Part shown: in pieces, positions 12,624-25,420 of the stretch
How positions within the stretch are numbered: position 1 is the stretch's first letter
Layout: every line of letters starts with the position of its first letter
Source of the DNA: Volvox africanus
Lineage: Eukaryota; Chlorophyta; Chlorophyceae; Chlamydomonadales; Volvocaceae
NCBI GenBank assembly: GCA_030268105.1
Contig: BSDZ01000103.1
Coordinates: forward strand, 1,182,501 to 1,246,500
DNA: 64,000 bases
Reading direction: 5' to 3'
Notes under the pieces: generated by a model
What the model was told of the DNA's origin: nothing
Databases searched by the model: none
The model's input: the letters and a program-made list of their open reading frames with translations, nothing else
Made by a program: the position numbers and the translations under genes

Positions 12624-14947
12624 TTACTGCTGCTGTTGCTGAACGGGCGGTGTTGGGGTTGGTGGCGGCGCGCGCACTCGCTCGTCCATCGATAGAATCC
12701 GTGGGAACTCCGAGTCGTACGCCCGATGGAGCTCACTGATATTCACGCCCACATTCGCAAGTAGTTGCTGCTTACGCGTCACGTAGCCGCACCGAACACG
12801 CTTGCCTACCCCCGGATCTGAAGCTTCAAGATAATTGTACGGTGAGTACGGCTGGATACCGGCAGCCAACATAACCGCATACATGAACCCATCTAGTTGG
12901 TGCACTACAGCCCCAAAGTCGTACAACTGTACGTCCTCCGTATTTGCGGCCATCAAATCGTCCACGTCGAAGGGGATGAGTTCGTTCGTCGTGCGGCTGC
13001 TCGACGCGACACGCGCATGTGCGCTCGACAGTCCCACTCGCCAGCCAAGTGCCATTCGAAGCCAGAGCTCATCAATATCGCCCGCCTCTAGAAGCAGTAC
13101 GACATCGTACTGCAGCAGGACGAGCTTCGCCGCCTCCAGGTGGGTCGTGTTCACCGTGCCACTGGGCAGGTAGAACACCCCCTCGCCCAACAAAAGCCGA
13201 ATATAGTAATTATCGACTGCTGCCGGCGCAAATGCACGCCAGTACTCCGCGTCCCGTGCCCGGAAAAACGCCTCACTACGTCTGCCGTACTCGGCGCGGT
13301 ACACCTTTATGATCCACTTGATGTGGGACAGAAGCCGCTCCAACGGCTGCCGCAGCATCACGACGTTGAGGAACTGTGGGCAGAGATGCGTGGAGTGCCA
13401 AGAGGCGCCGGATGCACGTCCGTCGCCGCCATTGGTGCGCCCGTCGTCCCCGTCGCTGTTGCGTCCCTCCAGACCTCCGTGGACGGCAAACTCGTTGGAG
13501 TAGAGGGTGAAGCGCATGCGCTGCATGTACTCGTCCCTGCGGTTATAGTACCCACGGCGGAGGGCGAAGGGGTGTTGGCGAGGTCAGGACGTTGTGTGAC
13601 TGGATGAGGACGATAATGATAATGAGGAGGAAGATCAAGAGGAGGAAGAGAGCAAGGCAACGGCCACTCAACCTGGCCACACATCAGATCACATCTATGT
13701 TATGGTATGTCATATGTTATGTGGGTAATTCGTATTTCCTCCGAGTGCTGCACCTCCTCATCCCAGCTAACCCAACCCTGCTATGGTGGCGCGTTTTCAC
13801 AACTCCAGGGAACCTTCCCCTCCCCTCCCCTCCCCTCCCCTCCCCTCCCCTCCCCTCCCCTCCCTGCCTGGCGCCCTCCTGCCAGCAAGGTCAAGGTTAC
13901 GGAGCCAGGTCAACCAGCCCTAAAAGGCACTTTATTCACCCTAACACGCACACCCAAACAAAAGCATCCGCCTGGCTGACCGCGCAAAACCCCGCCGCTC
14001 AACTTGCCAACCCGCCCATACCTGTACTCGCAGCTCCGATTGCCACGAGGTACGGAGTAGCGATAGAACCAGCGCCACCCGTCCAGTGGCGCTGATTGAT
14101 TATGGACTTCCGCCGACACCCATCGCGGCCGGTCGTCGAAGCGCCGCACCATGCAGTTACCGTAATTTGTCACGCTCTCCGCCGTACAGCCATTGCGATC
14201 TGCAACCGAACACATTGACGTTCCCCCGGACTTGGAGATGTGCAGGAACTCGATTGCGCCCTTCGCAGCTCCACCTTGGCGGTGCAGATTGAAAAGCAGG
14301 CGACATATGTGGAAGAGGAGCCGGGGCGTGTCAGGACTATCCTTAAGAACCTTCGCCTCGTCTGATAAAGGTGATTGGTGAAGCAGCAGCTGTAACCTTA
14401 CAAGGGTTGCCAAGATGATGCGGCGGGTGATGGGATGGCAGGACGCGTGGCTGAGGTCCTTCAATTGGATTGCAACCTGCTGTAACGTTTCCGTGGCCGC
14501 TTTCGCCTGAAACCCCGCACCCTCACTGGAAGTAATCTGAGATGACAGTTTGCGTGCGAGCTGTATAGCACGCAGCGCCGCGGCGCTGCCGCTGACATGG
14601 TCGCGCAGCAACTGTGCGGTTCGTGGCGCCGCGTTGAAGGTACTTGAGAGATGTTCTTCCGCGTCTAGGATGAACTGCAATGCCTTTTCAAATTTACTAC
14701 GCTCTGTCCGATTTTCAAGGATGTGGCTGAAGCGGTGGATGAACACCTTCTCAATGTGCGGGGCGCCATCAGTATCAATGCTCGTTTCCTCCTCTGAAGC
14801 CACACCATGTGGGAGCAGTCCTATGCCTTTTAATATTAAGTGGTCATTAGATCGACTCTTTTGAGCTGATCCGGTGTGTACAAGGCCGGTTGTCAAGCAC
14901 AGCAGCACCGCAATAAGCGGTCGCATAGACCGTTGCATCGACCTCAT
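12624..14947 (-). CDS. Secretory-pathway sulfotransferase (PAPS-dependent, Sulfotransfer_2-like)
   Basis: Two exons, 14947-14022 and 13536-12624, join in phase to 613 codons (612 aa). The N terminus (MRSMQRSMRPLIAVLLCLTT) has basic residues followed by a hydrophobic run, i.e. a signal peptide or type II anchor. A long helical stem follows. At about residue 235 is FLHISKSGGTSM, the 5'-phosphosulfate loop that binds PAPS. The second exon carries FLNVVMLRQPLERLLSHI, the 3'-phosphate loop with the R-P-x-x-R-L-x-S pattern. The C terminus is low complexity (Pro then Gln). Enzymes of this group sulfate carbohydrate or protein targets in the Golgi; in volvocine algae sulfated extracellular-matrix glycoproteins are plausible targets, but that is inference. 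The exon junction falls in GAG-TAC-AG|G. A tandem CCCCT repeat lies in the single intron. Confidence 0.85.
13808..13865. repeat. CCCCT pentanucleotide microsatellite
   Basis: About eleven tandem CCCCT units lie in the intron of the sulfotransferase gene. Confidence 0.9.
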
Positions 14948-15412
14948 CTACTTGGCTCCATCTGTTATCTTGAGCTAAACATCTCTGCAGCTGGTGACCA
15001 TTGCGTAGGGGCTCCATTACTGCTCCAGAACCAGGCAGTAGCTCAGCGGCTGCGTGGCTTTTGCCTATTTGATAATTACAAGAAATCAAAGCTGCTAAGG
15101 TTTCAAGTTTATAATTTGACTCAAGTTGCAACGAGAACATTAGCTGGCCTTCTCGACATTCAGTCAGACATCACGGCGAATCCCGTTGATGCCCGCATCA
15201 GGTTTTCACAGCTTCCATATATATGGCGCCGGTACAAGATGCAGCGCGAGCTTCCCGGAAGCGGAAAGCTGCCGCATTTCCCAGGCTTCCCCTCTCACGA
15301 CGCCAGCACATCCACCGTCCATGCTCGCAATGCACCTTAGTGCCTTTGGTCTATTCAGCAGGAGCTTGTCGCAAGTATGGGCACGCCTTCCTCTTGCCGC
15401 TGTCAAAGAGCT

Positions 15413-15763
15413 TCATACGTAGCCCCACCCGACTAATGATCTGGTCTTTCCCGCCTGTGCCGCTGCACTCATAGGATCGGCGCCGGTACCCGGTGTGCGG
15501 TGTCCCACGAAAGCTCCGAAACCAAGCTCAGAAAACAGCATTGTGGCCAATGTGTTCCGTAGGTCTTCAATAATGCTCCCATCAAGCTGTTGTACAACCA
15601 GATTCTTTGTCCAATATAGGCAGGTACTGGCATACTGCCAGCAACGCAGCAACACGGGCGGGCGGATTCGCAACTTAACATGTAACGCTAAAGCAGAGAT
15701 TAGCCGGTTGACCTGATTTCCCGCCCAAATGATCTGAGGCGAAGTACATGTGTATTTTGCCAT
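15413..15763 (-). pseudogene. Possible Copia-type retroelement integrase remnant
   Basis: This 116-codon minus-strand frame contains LRIRPPVLLRCWQYASTCLY, and further on LGFGAFVGHRTPG with GADPM and AAAQAGKT. The order (a conserved W in an amphipathic helix, an asparagine- or lysine-rich joint, then a hydrophobic FGAFV-type strand) loosely recalls the end of Copia integrase. There are no other retrotransposon domains and no LTRs nearby. It may instead be a fragment of an unrelated host gene or chance. Weak call. Confidence 0.25.
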
Positions 15764-15859
15764 CTGGATTGCACTTGGGGCCTAACGTAAACCACTAGTA
15801 TCCCAATTACCATCCCGATCGAATTCTATGTAGATATCTATATCCGTACCTATCCGTGC

Positions 15860-15860
<1 letters not shown>

Positions 15861-15930
<70 letters not shown>
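15861..15930. repeat. TATC tetranucleotide microsatellite
   Basis: About seventeen tandem TATC units, preceded by imperfect units (TATCCGTACC, TATCCGTGCC). Confidence 0.95.
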
Positions 15931-17037
15931 AAGAGTTCTTTACATATTTATTTAGTACACAAATCTCCGTTCAACACGCGATGTGACATTCTCAGAAGGT
16001 ATCAACGGCTTTGCCTCAGATGCGTTTAAGCACCATCTGGCTATAGATATTGTTTTACTTACGGGGCCCATATCAGTATCTAGATAGCATGACTTAGTAC
16101 GGTTCAGGGTCTGGATATCTAGATGCGACAAAAAGAACACTAGATGCCGCTGCCAGCCAGATGTCAGCCAGGTACCCAGCATCCAGATCCGAGATGCGGT
16201 GAGTTTGTGATATTCTACGCGTTCTCACGGATGACATTTCCCCCATCTTCTTGCTATGGCGGTACAACAAGTTGTTGTTGTCCCACTGGATTCACTTCGT
16301 CCGCACACGCCCTCTCCTGAACCCTTCCCCAAACCATACGGACCCACTCTCATTCCCTCTTCTCATCTTGTGGGAGGAGTACTCAATACTCGGTGCATCT
16401 AGCTCCGCTTCTGGTTGCTTTCTCTTCATTTTGATCTGTATCTCACACGGTATGTCATGCACAATGGGTCCATGGCTTAACATTTAAAACTTCGTCTGAT
16501 AAGCTTCTTAACGCGAGGGAAGTGGGGAGCAATGTCCCCAGCGATTATTACATCACATCATAGCCCGCACACTCCCCCCACACTCTCTCCCTCCACACAC
16601 ACTGTCCAGTGATGTAGCAGCCTATGTCAAAAGGGCCATGTCTATGCTTAGCGGAGCCCGATGTCATCACGTCTTCCATCCTCGTATGACATGTTACCCG
16701 AGCGGTTGAGTTGAATTGAGTGGTGTTGAGGAGAGGTGAGTTGAGTGGTGTTGAGTTGAGTAGGAGTGGAGTGGTGTTGAGTGGCATTGTTATGGCTGGT
16801 GTGATCTGGTGTGATGTGGGCTTGCGGTCATGCGTCCAGATTTACTGCTTACTGTCCCTTCACTGTCTCACAAAATGGTTTGGCTCCACCTGCCTCTACT
16901 TGCGCAGATGCTTACTGCGGGACTGCTTTGGGCCCCTCTGTCCCCACTTCTGCTCACACACTGCCATGTTGTACAAGGTGAAGGTGGCACTTACATGGGT
17001 TGGATTGGGTTGGAATGACAGGGAAAAAACAACCTCC

Positions 17038-17200
17038 CCCTCTCTCCTCCCTCCTCCCTCCTCCTTCTCCTCCTCCTCCTCCTTCTCCTCCTCCTCCTCC
17101 TTCTCCTTCTACTCCTCCTCTCCCTCTCCCTCTCCCTCTCCCTCTCCCTCTCCCTCTCCCTCTCCCTCTCCCTCTCCCTCTCCCTCTCCCTCTCCCTCTC

Positions 17201-17230
<30 letters not shown>
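17038..17230. repeat. Long polypyrimidine tract, CTC-rich then CTCCCT hexamers
   Basis: This is an uninterrupted strand-asymmetric tract of about 190 bases, all C and T on the plus strand. It changes from irregular CTCCTC units to a regular hexamer array of about 18 units. All six frames read through it as Pro/Ser, Arg/Glu or Gly/Arg repeats, so the long open frames here are artefacts. Confidence 0.95.
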
Positions 17231-17231
<1 letters not shown>

Positions 17232-17541
17232 CGGAAACTACTTCGCGTCTGTAAGAGGCAGGGTTCATGTTCCCCACTTCCCTCCCCGTCCGTTGTCCAC
17301 ACGAGCATCCTAAAAATTGACTGAACCCTTGAAACTTACCAGCACCTACGAAGAGGGGGAAGGCGGTCAGTGCCCCCCGGTCCATTGTTTACCATAAGCT
17401 CCTTCCCAAACACAACAAACATTTGTTCATCCATCATGTCACACATACATCACCAGTTCCCTTCGAAACATCCATGTGATTGCATTCATTACTAATTGAT
17501 CCCTATAAGACGGGAAGGGAATAGGGATACACGTTTTGCTC

Positions 17542-20500
17542 TTACACTGGCAACCCCGCACGCCGCCGCTTCGCTGCTACATACGGGCTGACGTGGCTGC
17601 CGTACCGCTCTCCCAGCCATGGGGCCAGGTAGTCGGTGCCGGTGACGCGGCCGCGACAGCAGTCGGAGCCGCAGCAGCAGTCGAAGGGCTCCGTGAGACC
17701 GGCGCGGAAGGTCGCAAAGTCGATGGTGATGATCTCGCCTGCGTGTGTTTGCGTGTGTGTGTATATATACGTGTTTGTGTAGGTGGGCGGGTGGGGAAGG
17801 GGCCACGAGTGTAGCGGGAAAAAGGAAGTTGCACATAGAAATAGCAGGACATGAAGCACAGGGGCAGGAAAGGAAGATTGACAGACAGAGAGACCAACAG
17901 ACGATGAGCTGTTGTTCAGATGCATACACTATAGCCACTAAATAACGCAACAACTCCTGATTGTATTCCTCAACTGCTTTTGTTAAGTTGTGTGTTTGAT
18001 AAAATCAGACGTACGTTTCCGTACATATCATTAGGAGTGAATTAATTTCTAGTTTTAAAAGCGTTTATTTCGTTAGTTTATTGAGCCACGTGGACACCAG
18101 TACACTAGTTTCCAAATCATCGTGGCGCACCCACCCGGCTGTATGTCTCTTCGCGCCACCACGTCCAAGCCCCGAAACCAGGTATTAGGATCGCATGAGT
18201 GCTGGAAGGGAGCCCAGGAGGAGGGGTCTTCAGGGCGAGTCACCCAAACCTGCTTGTTGAGGGGGGTAGGGAGGTAGGGAGGTGTTCGGGGCGGGTGGGA
18301 ACGAGGAAACAGCGGCTGTAGCCTCAGTAGCAGGCGGAAACGCCCTGTTGAGCTGTGGGGGATGAGAGAGCGAAGTGTCTGACGGGACAACGGATCTGGT
18401 TACCGGAGTCGGGACTATTTCGAACTAGAAAATTTGCGTAGGCTATTCTTTGAGCTGCTTCTAGATTGCCAGCCCTTGTTACATTAAACCAATACCATTC
18501 TCAGACATTAGTTTAGAACTTCTAGAAGGTTGAGCATTTGGCTCTAATTGACTTTTAGAACCAAACAGACCAAGGTGGAGTGAGGCCTGACCTCGTCTTT
18601 GGATGTGAACTGTAATGTTTGACTGACTGACTGACTGACTGACTATGTCATGAAGCTGTATGCGAAGAAAGAGGCCTTCATGTCGAAGCCTCAGAAGCCT
18701 TCAAGGATGGCACCGCCAAGGATGGTACCACCCTGGATCAGACCAGATCGGAGAAAAGCCTGCAGCAAACAGTGATGGATCTCCGTTCTTTCCTTTCTCT
18801 ACTGGGCCACCGACCCAAACCAGACTGGCCGCGTAAGAGGGGCCTCAGATAGGCCACCTCACACGTTTTAGTGGCATATGTATTTACTCGCAATGTGCTC
18901 ACTGACCTCATCGCCGAGCGGGTAAGCGTCCGCCCGGAGCATCATCAACTTCCAACCCTCGCCAGACGGATAGCAGCGCTCCAGCCAGCCCCGACTGGCC
19001 ACTGTCACTGGAAGCTGCTCCCCCCGCCGCACCACCTCCCCCGTGTGAATGGAAGCCACAGCCACCAGACCCCACTGCCCGTCTGCAGCTCGGCCGCTAC
19101 TGCCGCTGTGGCGACTGCGATCAATCATCGCAGTAGCAGCGCGTTCGGCGCATTCGGCGGCGGCAGCGACGGTGACGATACCGCTGGCCTTCCGTGGCCT
19201 GCGGACAAAGTCCCGTACGACCTTGGGCTGCCGCATGTGGTGGCGTTGCAGGGCGGTATTGATGATGGTGCGGATGAAGTGCATGTGGTCGCGGTGGGGA
19301 TCCAGCGTGAGGATGAAGTCACCGGAGCCGTGGAGGCCCGGGGGGTACAGCATGCCGCAATTCGAGTTCATCTCCAGCAGGTAGACCTCCCCGGACGAGT
19401 CCACGCGGAAGTCGCATCTGGTGTGGTGCGAAGAAATAGGATTTGTTTGATGCCTTGATAAGAGGTTTCAAGACAAACAAACAAAAATACATACATACAC
19501 ACGGCAGGACGATCAGGGTGAGATGTGTGTTTCACCCTGTGCTGTGGTTCGGCCCCCTGGTCAGGGCCCCTGGTGCTTGTCCTTTCAGGGCAAGTCGCCC
19601 AGCCACGGTGTACATAAATATGTATATTAACGTATGAATATTACATATTTTTTCGGATCGCTATGGAATTAATTAGTGTTGATGTGCCTCTAAATTTTCT
19701 TCCTATGTTGCGAAATTCGGGCGGTGTGTTTGTGCATGTCATCATGTTTGCACCTCCCATGTGTTTCGTTTAGACCTCGTGACCCGCCTTTGAGTCCGTA
19801 ACTGCCTCGTTTGTACGTCCTCCCAAAGTCTGAATTTCTTCTAAAGTGCTTTACCTGCCGTAGCTCACGCCGTACATCGCAATGAAGGTCTTGAGGGCGG
19901 CATCCTGGCCGTCGTCAATGTACGAGCAAAATGTCAATGTACTGCATGAATTCAGTGTACGGTTTCTAGTTTATTTGTTGTTTGTGTGTAGGATAGGGGG
20001 GTACATCACCCGTGGCCACTAACCTGGCATTCCCTACCTTCCCCGGTGTTTCGGGGCACCCTCATCCAGTCTCCCATGCCGACTTCTCCGAAATCAGTGG
20101 TTTTCCCAGGTTCAGCACCCACCACCAGCATCCAGCGGAATCTGCCGAATCAACTAAGGCGTCAACTCCGCTACTGGTCAGCTCGCAGGTCACTTTAATT
20201 GGGGTCGTCACCGTCCATCGACATGGGGGCACCCTGCCCTTAACTTTAGGGTCTTTGGCCCGCTCTCGGTCGGGGTTGTTGTTGAATTCCCCAACTTAAT
20301 CAAGCAAGCTTTATCAAATCTGTACTCAGGATATCACATACAGCTTCCAGAATATCACATACACGCATACAAAGAATGCACCCAGAAGTGCATAGGGATC
20401 TTCCGTACAATATGCAAACTTTGTACTACAATAACCGTTAAAGCTACTTCCCGTTTGCTTAAGCAGCGAATCACCATATCTGGTTTTGGTGACGCTATCG

Positions 20501-23003
20501 GCTGACACGCGTAAGAAGATAAGGAAGAAAACAAAAGAAAAAAAGGAAAGTTCTTTAGATTAAAAAGATATAAAATTCAAATGATAAAGCATTTAAAACC
20601 CAAGTAAGCTATTATTATGACTATTACAAGAGGAAAATGTTTTTACCTAATGCTAAAGCCCTTTTTTTAGTGCGAAACGGCTTAAACCTATTACCTACCT
20701 TAAGCCGTTGTGCAAGTTCTGGATCTAAGCAGGGGTGCCAGCTGCACGTGTCGTAATCGTGCCATTTCAATTGAAAGTGTTTGAAATCTTCCCCTGGAGT
20801 GAACGCGCACTCGACAGGCATGTAGGCCACCACGCAGAAAGGTCCGCCGCTGTCGACCACTGCGTCCATCGACTCCAGCCCGTCTTCGAAGCTCCCTTCC
20901 GACTTCGACTCCGATTTTGCTGTTGCCGTACCTGGCGTCGTACATTCGCCGCTGCTGTCGGGGTCGCAAGCGGTGGCATCGGAACCAGAGCTGGAGGCGC
21001 CGGTCAGAGCAGAGGTGGTACTCTTAGTGGCGGTAGTGCCGTTGTCGCTTCCAGAGATGGCGTCAGAGATGGCGTTGACGCTGGCTGATGCATTCCCTGT
21101 TTTAGGCTCCTCCACGACCAGCACCGTGAACTCTCGTCCCTCCACAAACTCCTCCACCAGCGCCCCCCCAAACTGGTTCACTAGCAGGTCAACCTGCAAA
21201 GTGCAAACATTGGAGACATGGGACGAAGAAAATTGGGAACGAGAACGGGAAAGGTTTGGCGAAAATAATTAATTGAAGTAAATGAATACACTTTGACTCA
21301 TTAATGGCAACAATGGCAAACCCATTAATGACAACATTTCGACGGTATTGCCACATTACGGTTATTACGACGTCCTTACTGTCAGCGGTAGTCATTGTAG
21401 TTACGGATCGAAACTACGAGCCATCAGATCAAAATCCAGAAACCACTGCCTTGATGACGTCAGTGTTCGTTACTCCGACAGCAAGAGCGAGCGAGCGAAC
21501 CTGCTGCCGCAGCTCCTCCTCGTTGAAGACCTTGGACTGCTTAGTCATCCCGACGGACGAGTACCCGCTGGGGTGTTTGACGATCAGCGGAAAGCTCAGC
21601 CCACCTTGCTCCGGCGGCGCCAGTACCTCTGCCAGCCCTTTCTCCACGCCCTCGTGACCCATGGGTCCGAACCGCTTGATATGAACCCAGGCTGGAACCT
21701 GCACGTGCACAAGTTTGGACTTTGTTTGGAGGAACTGGAGAGCAGCGGACGCATAGCCCCCTACGGGGCGGGATTGAGAGGATGAATGTATGAGAATTTT
21801 AAAATTTAGGATCTATGGATTTCATGGATTTAAAAACCCAAATTTGAGAACATGCAATATCAGGGATAGAATGAGGACGGGTTTTGGGGGTTTGGAGGAA
21901 GAAGCGAGGAGCTGTTGCGACCGGCAGTTAGGGATGGTTGCCACTGATGTTCCCCGTTAGGAAAGGCGACGAGACATGGTGTAACGTACAAATAAGATCT
22001 TAACCACCAACCGCCAACCACCTTCCCTCAATCACCCAAGAATACCCACCGTTACACCTAATTGCTGCGCGGCAATCTTCATGTCCACCTTTGAAGGCTC
22101 AAAGAAACCACGATCTGCTCCAGTGTACGGCAAGTTCAGCCTTGCGGACGTTGTGCGTTAACAGGGTGGGCTTCATTGTCAGCGCAGTGCAGGGGACGCA
22201 TTTTGGTTGGTGCGGTGTACGGCAGATGGTAAAACGATGACGAAGCTTCCAACATTCCAAGTCTAAACCTAAATCAAAATTATATTGCCTGTACGGTTCC
22301 GTACTTTTTTGGTCACTCGGCTGCCGCAGTACACATGTTGATCTGCTGTCTGATGTCACAGGTGACAGGATTAGGTGAAAGGATGGCGAAGTAACTAACG
22401 ATTCCCCGATACAGCCCAGAGCCCAGACGCCAATATCCCTTACAACGCACTATCTAACTTAAGTGGTTGCACCGTCTTTAAACTCTGATGTGACCGACGA
22501 GTGGGTAGGAGCCGCGTGAGGGATTAGGCCTTTCCCGCGGGGCCTAGGGGAAGTAACCACGCAAACGCTGTATAGCGGGAACAGACGGAGGGAATACCGG
22601 CAAGAGCAAGAGCTCTTGGAACGGGTGCTGGCTAACCTGATGGCGTTGAGGAATGGGCGGTATGGGCTGTACCGTGGTGTGACCTTTCAACACACAGAAA
22701 TGTACCGTACCGTATACACCGTACAAAGTGCACGCTTAAGGGAGGTGATAAACATGGGAGATATCGATCCTCTGTCTTTTCCGAGTTTTGGTCCTCCATC
22801 CATGAGGATTCAATCGCTTACCGTTCCAGCGCCTCAACGACGTCCATGCCAGCCCTGTCTTCATCCCAGCCACCATCGCAAAGATTCATGAAGATATCGT
22901 AGTTCCCGCTTAATGCAAGCTCCAATATTTGCTGGCAGGACGTCGCCTTTCGAACGAAGACGTTTGTCCATTCGAACTCGCCCACCGTATCGTAAGCCTC
23001 CGG
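17542..23003 (-). CDS. ATP-grasp (D-Ala-D-Ala ligase-like)/SET-domain fusion, copy A
   Basis: Eight exons recognised: 23003-22822, 22140-22050, 21698-21501, 21193-20699, 19904-19855, 19417-18907, 18249-18135, 17738-17542; all phases agree (613 codons). The N-terminal half is an ATP-grasp domain of the Ddl type. It carries LCDGGWDEDRAGMD, NLPYTGAD, FPLIVKHPSGYSSVGMT (ATP-binding Lys and Gly/Ser loop), VEEFVEGREFTVLVVEE, and YGVSYGRCDFR followed by YLLEMNSNCGML (metal-binding Glu/Asn). The C-terminal part is a SET domain: GLVAVASIHTGEVV, FQHSCDPNT, GEIITIDF, and a Cys-rich post-SET motif CCCGSDCCRG. ATP-grasp ligases join a carboxylate to an amine using ATP; SET domains methylate lysine. Substrates are unknown. 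The first exon, equivalent to 38313-38155 in copy B, was not found; a weak candidate lies at 23263-23040. Acidic, Ser/Thr-rich inserts distinguish it from copy B. Confidence 0.85.
18620..18645. repeat. GACT microsatellite
   Basis: About six GACT units in an intron of ATP-grasp/SET copy A. Confidence 0.9.
19500..19615 (+). repeat. Dispersed repeat family R1, copy 3
   Basis: This is one of the two most complete copies. In order it has CACGGCAGGACGATCAG, a GTGTGTTTC stretch, GTGGTTCGGCCCCCTGGTCA, GGTGCTTGTCCTTTCAGGG, and CAAGTCGCCCAGCCAC. It lies in an intron of ATP-grasp/SET copy A. The GGTTCGGCCCC stretch resembles a pol III B box (GGTTCGANNCC), which hints at a SINE-type element, but no convincing A box is visible. 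Confidence 0.75.
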
Positions 23004-23858
23004 CTAAAATTAGCGGGTCGGGGCTTTCCTTAAATAGCAATCAGATAGGCATACACTGTCACGCTAAGGATGTGTGGCTGCACAACCCTGAGATTTGCTT
23101 GTGTTTTACGACTCATGCTGATGTCTTGCGGGACATCCAAATTGAAAGCGGATACAACTTTGGTGGATGTACAGATCACATTACTAAAAAAAGGGCATCC
23201 AATAATAGGATTTCCCGGATGCCGGGGCTTGGCTGAACGGGCGCACCTTGCGGTGGGGGTCAATCGCGCTGAGCACGCCGGAGGATCCTTTTGTCGAACA
23301 TTGCAGAACGCACACTCGAATCTTTTTCGTCATTTCAGAAAAATGCCCTGGACAGGATCTCGAACGGTCGCACGTTTAGTTCTACTGAGAACAATATCCT
23401 AAGTTGAATTCAGGAAACGTATACTTTAAAAGCAAGCTTGTCAAGGAAAGTAAGCTTATTAAGCAAGCTTACTTGGAAAGTAGTGCTACTAATTTCAAAC
23501 TATCTGTACCAGAGCCGGTTGGGTGCTGCTTAAAAGTCGAGCCTACCTGGTAGATCAGTCGCCATATTATCCCCCTAACAGCAAAAGTTTTATTTGTTGA
23601 GGATGACGATTACAAACTCGTTGGAGCTCGTAAGGCCCGAACGAGGCAGGAGGCTCAAAGGACCGCAAGCTAAAGTAAGAAAAGTTGGTAAAAGGAAGAC
23701 ACCAAGCTAGGATGGAAAAGGTGTAATCGTTCAATGACGAACTATATAAAGGTTATGTGAGGAGGGATAGGTCTGTTAGGTCCTCCCCACCTTCTATAAC
23801 TAAACGTCGAAGACAATTGCTGTCTAGCAAGTTCAAGTTGGTCCATTATCGCCATTAT

Positions 23859-24179
23859 TTACAGCATCGTAGCATTCTGCCCCGACCCTAAACTAGCAAA
23901 ATTGGCACGTGATTCTGCATAACCGGGGCATTCCATCAGTATATGGTATTCATCTTTCACAGTATTGGCATTCTTGCAAAGACGGTACCAAAGCTGCTCT
24001 CTCCGGCGACTGATCGGACAATTTGTGTAAAGGTAGGCCGATTTACACCCAAGCACCAAAACGAAGCAAGGAAGTGAAGACGGCCATCGGGAAATAATTT
24101 GCATCCAAGGGGTATGCCTACACATCTTCACACCAGATTTAGCGCCAGCTGATACAAATTGACGTTTGCGGTTGCACAA
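23859..24179 (-). pseudogene. Non-LTR retrotransposon (LINE) C-terminal fragment
   Basis: The minus-strand frame of 106 codons contains ISRRREQLWYRLCKNANTVK followed by DEYHILMECPGYAESR. The pattern R-x-C-x(n)-D-E-x-H-x-L-x-x-C-P-x-Y-x-x-x-R is the zinc-binding tail that follows the reverse transcriptase in many LINE-type ORF2 proteins. Only this tail is present; no reverse transcriptase YxDD motif or endonuclease is seen nearby, so this is a truncated relic. No poly(A) or target-site duplication could be defined. Confidence 0.5.
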
Positions 24180-25317
24180 GAAGACGCGGACTAAACCAAT
24201 CCTGCTTCCTTGAAGCTTTCCTCCAGGGTTTACATCACAGAATCAATGTCGATTACCTTAGAAGCTATTGTTTACAGCTTCACCCATACTTGAAGATCCA
24301 TATCATATAATTGTTGGAAACGCTTTGCCGTTGCAGGTACTGCAGACATATGACGAGAATTGCACGACGCAATCATCTGATGGAGGCAAAAGTTGATGCG
24401 AATTCTCGGGATTTCTTTCATACAACACTGCATAATAGTTTAAGGCCATTGTCTATCCGTGTAGTGAACTGATGGAAACCGCGTGCTACCCACGTAAGCA
24501 AGTAAGTAATTAAGATGCCATGTGGAGTGCGACGGAGCTTAAATATATTATCCTAACTTAAGATTTTTTCTTCAGCTCTAGTTGTTGTCAAATGATGCGG
24601 GAAGATGCTCGTCAAAGGGCACGGTTCATTTATCAAGTGCCGTTAGCTAAGGTTGAATGAAACGCGGCCGTGTTCACGCTTTCAAAGCAAACATGACTGA
24701 AGAAGCTAGCGTTCATAGCACGCACCTTGACTTCTCCAAATAAACTTGTTTGTGCTCATCCAATTTTCGTTATATTGGCTACAAACGAGATGTCATGAAA
24801 CATAGATGGTACAGGGCAGGGGCCCCTGAGGCGCTTCACACTGAGGCCCCGCCCCAAAACATATACTTGTGACTTTGACCTTTCCCTAAACGGGCCATCT
24901 CCTTTCAGAGTACACAATTCATCTGGCGCCCGCCACTACTGCTGAAGACATCCAGCTCCGCATGCCGTTATAAATACTGCTGGTTGGCTGGCAATATGCG
25001 AGCGAGCTACCCTGAGCCACCTTAACGCACGTCACCATCGATTGTTCAGTTCAGGCTTTCTGAGTTGCCTGATTGCATGCATGCATGCTGGGCAAGAATC
25101 CGATTGAATAACGACTCCCAGCACGCCTGTCGTACAGTATAGTCGTTGTGTATGTGTCTTAGTCGGCAGGTGGGTCCAAGAAAATTACAAATAGATAGGC
25201 AGATGGGTTGATATATAGCTGCTGAAAGGTAGGCAGGCCGACAGATGGATGGATGGATGCACGGATGGCCAGTAATGAATTGATAGATAGATGATTCAGC
25301 ATCCTGAGGATATTTCG

Positions 25318-25420
25318 CTATGACTAATATATATCTGGATTGACCAGGAAGCTGGATGGACATCTTCCGATAGGGCCTTCACTGTTATTAGGCGGACATT
25401 ATTACAGAGGTACAACAATG
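25318..25420 (+). repeat. Dispersed repeat family R2, copy 1
   Basis: It shares TTGACCAGGAAGCTGG, GGACATCTTCCGAT, GGCGGACATTATTACAG and GGTACAACA with the copies at 26138-26238, 50330-50490, 51715-51845 and 52280-52440. Confidence 0.7.

Larger units (their letters stand above)
14948..17541. other. Intergenic region with microsatellites and one possible transposon fragment
   Basis: This is the upstream region of the sulfotransferase gene (-) and the 3' side of the next minus-strand gene. It contains a TATC microsatellite, a degenerate GAGTTGAGTGGTGTT-like repeat near 16700-16790 and a long polypyrimidine tract. Apart from the weak retroelement-like frame at 15413-15763, no coding feature is supported. 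Confidence 0.5.

Noticed and set aside
16991..17385. Long Arg-Glu and Gly-Arg frames on the minus strand and Pro-Ser frames on the plus strand
   Set aside because: They are translations of the polypyrimidine tract.
19540..19610. tRNA gene suggested by a GGTTCGGCCCC stretch
   Set aside because: No cloverleaf can be folded around it, and the same stretch is part of dispersed repeat R1.
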